Positions 6,050-8,428 of a stretch of DNA of 8,428 nucleotides are shown here, piece by piece. The position numbers were made by a program, and so were the translations under genes. Within the stretch, counting starts at the first letter, position 1. Every line of letters begins with the position of its first letter. Location of the stretch: contig CALIRC010000099.1 in NCBI GenBank assembly GCA_938044295.1, positions 1-8,428 of the forward strand, given 5' to 3'. Origin of the DNA: Minisyncoccota bacterium (GTDB taxonomy: Bacteria > Patescibacteriota > Minisyncoccia > Moranbacterales > GCA-2747515). Below the pieces are notes generated by a model, which saw nothing but the letters and a program-made list of their open reading frames with translations, had not been told where the DNA came from and searched no databases.

Positions 6050-8202
6050 GGATGTTCTAGTAATTCATTATGAACGGTCTGCGTTTTTTGCGTGTTTGTC
6101 CGATGGGCATTTGTATGTTCTGTTTTCTCCCATGTCAGATCACCTTTCACAAGTCGCCACAAAGCGCGGAATGCTCCAAGACCTAGAAGCACTTGATATG
6201 GGATATAGAAAATTAAAGCTTTCAAAGGCATCCAAATAGGAAAAGTTAACTTGTAGTCGCGGGTGAACTGCCATAATCCCAGAAGAAAGAAGGCAAAGTG
6301 CATCAATACTATTAGTAAAGGTAGATTTACTAAGACTGCAATATATGCAGGAATTTTGTGTGTGAGCGCAAACCAAATTGATATGGGAATGTAGAGGAAT
6401 AGAAGTGCATGCATTAGTGGCCACAGTGTAAGATAGCATGCAAGAAATTTTTGATGAAATCGTGGTAGTTTTAGCCATGCACCTTTCAGCAAAATCTGAA
6501 GAAATCCATGACTCCAACGTGTGCGCTGTTTGATGAAGCTTGCCACAGTTGGTGGCGTCTCTTCGCGTGTTGTGTGTTTTTCATCATAGACCACAGAGGT
6601 TTTTGCGCCGAGATTACACATGCGAATGCCGATATCTGCATCTTCGGTCAGACAATAGTTGTCCCACCCCCCAACACGCTCGAGAAATGTTCGATCAAAA
6701 AAAACTGTATTCCCTCCAAGTGGCATCATGCCTGATTTTGCAAAAAAATGTAGTGATGACTTAAACCAAAAATAATACTCCATAACGTTGAACATTGAAA
6801 ACCAGTGGCTACGATAATCCATAAGCTGCACACCTGATTGCACGACATCTGCACCGTCTCTGAGTATCACTGTATTAACGACGTTCAGGATGTCACGGTG
6901 CGGCTCATCCTCTCCATCGAAGATGACAACTACGTCACCTGTTGACTCTGCCAATGCATGATTGAGTCCATTTGGTTTGCATGTAGGTTCGGCATCGTAG
7001 ACGACTTGATGGATATTTGGAGCACCAATTTCTTGATTCGCTTCTGCCACTGCTCTAATTGTCCCTGTATCATCATCGCTACAGATAACGAGAATTTGCA
7101 CAAGATCAGTTGGGTAGTTTACTGATGCGATTGTGGCTAAAGTTTGGCCGATTACCGCCTCTTCATGACGCACTGGTATCATCACAGTAAATGACTTCTC
7201 TGGAGGTGCAAACTCTTTTGGAGAACGACCGCGTTTCATCCGCTCAGGATCTTCCCACGTGTACAGCATTAAAAATAGTGCAAAGAGGCCCTGCGTACAC
7301 AATAGTAGCGCAAACCCCATAAAGAGCATTTGAAAAATCGTTTCTCCCCCTATTCCGCTTTTTAGTGCGATAAAAACGATTGCAGATGTAATAAAAATCA
7401 TCAAGAGAACGATCCCAAGAAAGATCCAAAGGCCGCGACGTTCTCGTTTGTTGTGTTCACGTTTAGCGATTACATGCTCCTGGGTCGTTGCTGGTATAAA
7501 TGTTGATGTAGCTTTTGACTGTACTTTCTTTTGGGTTTGTTTTACTGGCTGTGTTGTAACATGTTCCTGTACTGGCTCAGGTAGATGACTTTTTTCGCTG
7601 TATGGGATGCGAAATACGCGCGATTGATCTGCGCCAGTCAGTAGCGTTGCGATGATATTTTCAGGATCAACTATCAGCTCTCTGTCAAGTACCTCGCGCT
7701 GACATGCTACAAGAACGGTATCTGTCGGTCCAGAAACTGCACCAGCTACTACCACCAAATCACATTCTGGATCGTTCATTGCGTGCGCTACTTTTCGGAT
7801 TGCTTCTTCCATGTTTGTGAGTTCTGGACTCAAAAAACATACAGTATGTCCAGTTGCAAGTGTACTCGCCTCTAATAAAAGCGTGCATTCTGTGGCCGCA
7901 TCGATACTGACAATATGTATATCAACTCCATGCTCTCTGTAGTATGCTATCTGTTGAGATGAATCTTCGTTTCCACGATCCACAAACACTACCTCGTACG
8001 GTGTATCACGAAATGCTCCTTCGAGCATATGCACTGTTCTTGTGATATTTTCTTGGCTTCCACGTGTTGGTACGACCACGGAAAAATCTGCAACGCTGTG
8101 ATGAAACGTCCCAATCTTTGCTCTGCGTGGAGCATTATTTTCCTGACCAATAATCATCATATCTGATAAAAAAAGTGGCATATTCGCTGCCACACTATTC
8201 AT
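6046..8202 (-). CDS. Family 2 processive glycosyltransferase, XagB/cellulose-synthase-like, with an extra N-terminal domain
   Basis: This 718-residue membrane synthase probably polymerises and exports a beta-glycan from nucleotide sugars. Residues 38-200 form a GT-A-like domain resembling dolichyl-phosphate-mannose synthases (FSVVVPTRGSQENI, then VVFVDRGNED) but with the key acids changed. A polar linker (205-256, rich in Gln, Thr and Lys) leads to two membrane segments (258-280, 288-313). The active GT2 domain (336-570) shows FTVMIPVRHEE, SDDD (375-378), KPNGLN (409-414), FDGEDEP (428-434), PLGGN (494-498), TED (519-521) and QRTRW (559-563). About four membrane segments follow (589-682). There is no PilZ domain, so no sign of direct c-di-GMP control. 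The ATG at 8202 is the first in frame; Met8 is an alternative. A promoter lies about 50 bases upstream. The last bases overlap the next gene. Substrate and polymer are unknown; resemblance to XagB is from memory of motifs. Confidence 0.9.
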   Translation of the reverse strand: MNSVAANMPLFLSDMMIIGQENNAPRRAKIGTFHHSVADFSVVVPTRGSQENITRTVHMLEGAFRDTPYEVVFVDRGNEDSSQQIAYYREHGVDIHIVSIDAATECTLLLEASTLATGHTVCFLSPELTNMEEAIRKVAHAMNDPECDLVVVAGAVSGPTDTVLVACQREVLDRELIVDPENIIATLLTGADQSRVFRIPYSEKSHLPEPVQEHVTTQPVKQTQKKVQSKATSTFIPATTQEHVIAKREHNKRERRGLWIFLGIVLLMIFITSAIVFIALKSGIGGETIFQMLFMGFALLLCTQGLFALFLMLYTWEDPERMKRGRSPKEFAPPEKSFTVMIPVRHEEAVIGQTLATIASVNYPTDLVQILVICSDDDTGTIRAVAEANQEIGAPNIHQVVYDAEPTCKPNGLNHALAESTGDVVVIFDGEDEPHRDILNVVNTVILRDGADVVQSGVQLMDYRSHWFSMFNVMEYYFWFKSSLHFFAKSGMMPLGGNTVFFDRTFLERVGGWDNYCLTEDADIGIRMCNLGAKTSVVYDEKHTTREETPPTVASFIKQRTRWSHGFLQILLKGAWLKLPRFHQKFLACYLTLWPLMHALLFLYIPISIWFALTHKIPAYIAVLVNLPLLIVLMHFAFFLLGLWQFTRDYKLTFPIWMPLKALIFYIPYQVLLGLGAFRALWRLVKGDLTWEKTEHTNAHRTNTQKTQTVHNELLEHP
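8175..8193 (-). repeat. Short hairpin over the first codons of the synthase gene
   Basis: GTGGCA (8175-8180) and TGCCAC (8188-8193) form a perfect six-base-pair stem with a seven-base loop, covering codons 4 to 10 of the glycosyltransferase gene. It includes the alternative start Met8. Such a stem close to the start could slow initiation, but chance cannot be excluded. Confidence 0.3.
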
Positions 8203-8231
8203 ATATAATATTAAGAATCGTTTCAGAAAAT

Positions 8232-8261
8232 TTGCAGAAATCAGTATATAGTATGTATAAT
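8232..8261 (+). promoter_or_regulatory. Possible divergent promoter to the right
   Basis: On the plus strand TTGCAG (8232-8237) and a perfect TATAAT (8256-8261) are 18 bases apart. The -10 box overlaps the -10 of the minus-strand promoter, so the two could exclude each other. No plus-strand gene can be identified in the remaining 167 bases, so this is weaker than the minus-strand promoter. Confidence 0.35.
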
Positions 8262-8288
8262 TTTATCCTTTTCTTAGTATTTTGTCAA
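8260..8288 (-). promoter_or_regulatory. Promoter of the two-gene glycan module
   Basis: On the minus strand a perfect TTGACA (8288-8283) and TAAAAT (8265-8260, one mismatch to consensus) are separated by 17 bases, the ideal spacing. Transcription would start near 8253, leaving a leader of about 50 AT-rich bases before the ATG at 8202. No clear Shine-Dalgarno is present in that leader. Confidence 0.75.
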
Positions 8289-8428
8289 AGATAAGAAAAG
8301 CCATTTTTACATAGCAATCGAAAATGTCCCTTACAGAAATATTGCAAAACCCTTTGCACAAAAAGTTTACTACGTTACTCCATAGATAGGAGTCAGGCAT
8401 CAATATTGCTTTCGCACAATCCACGGTT
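8289..8428. other. Right window edge, no assignable gene
   Basis: No gene can be supported. On the minus strand one frame is open from the window edge to a TAA at 8265-8263 (about 54 codons), but it is rich in cysteine, has no recognisable motif, and the glycan-module promoter lies inside it. On the plus strand an ATG at 8324 gives only 21 codons. An AGGAG (8388-8392) sits in a short hairpin (ACTCC/GGAGT, 8377-8393), but no good start codon follows it in the window. Confidence 0.4.

Noticed and set aside
6140..6517. 125-codon minus-strand frame inside the synthase gene
   Set aside because: It overlaps the membrane-spanning end of the glycosyltransferase in another frame and shows no independent start signal or motif.
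8324..8389. 21-codon plus-strand frame starting at ATG 8324
   Set aside because: It has no ribosome binding site and no recognisable sequence, and it is very short. The divergent promoter alone does not justify it.
8377..8408. AGGAG within a small hairpin followed by a TTG, as a start of a plus-strand gene
   Set aside because: The TTG lies too far from AGGAG and only seven codons remain in the window, so nothing can be tested.
8263..8427. Minus-strand frame open for about 54 codons from the right edge, ending at TAA 8265-8263
   Set aside because: It is cysteine-rich, has no recognisable motif, and contains the -35 box of the glycan-module promoter. An open frame of this length can arise by chance in AT-rich DNA.

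Overview
The window looks like a chromosomal piece of an AT-rich bacterium with a small genome, most likely a member of the Patescibacteria (Candidate Phyla Radiation). The grounds are the ribosomal protein sequences (an S12 with a 13-residue insertion), poor Shine-Dalgarno signals at every gene, and a lone glycan-polymer module with no other surface-polysaccharide genes in view. The phylum is an inference. The standard code with TGA as stop fits: no conserved gene has an in-frame TGA, and one gene appears to end on TGA. This argues against the TGA-glycine code of Gracilibacteria and SR1.

All five confident genes lie on the minus strand, so transcription runs from right to left. From the right: a short intergenic region (8203-8428) with a good minus-strand promoter and a possible overlapping divergent one; a 718-residue family 2 polysaccharide synthase (6046-8202); an 870-residue fusion of a GT39/PMT-like membrane glycosyltransferase and a glycoside hydrolase family 8 domain (3437-6049), joined to the synthase by an ATGA overlap; a consensus promoter and a structured leader (3263-3408); then the str operon rpsL-rpsG-fusA (3262 down to 130); and a strong intrinsic terminator (90-115).

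The str genes encode ribosomal proteins S12 and S7 and elongation factor G. tuf does not follow directly, because a terminator comes 14 bases after fusA. The leader of rpsL and the rpsL-rpsG gap both hold inverted repeats that could serve autogenous control.

The two-gene glycan module is the most interesting part. The first protein pairs a GT-A domain that seems to have lost its catalytic aspartates with an intact cellulose-synthase-like/XagB-like synthase (DGED, TED, QRTRW). The second carries a polyprenyl-phosphate-sugar-dependent type of transferase in the membrane and a BcsZ-like GH8 domain that should face outward. Together they suggest that a polymer is made and exported by the first and modified or trimmed by the second. 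No terminator is visible between this module and the str promoter, so read-through is possible.
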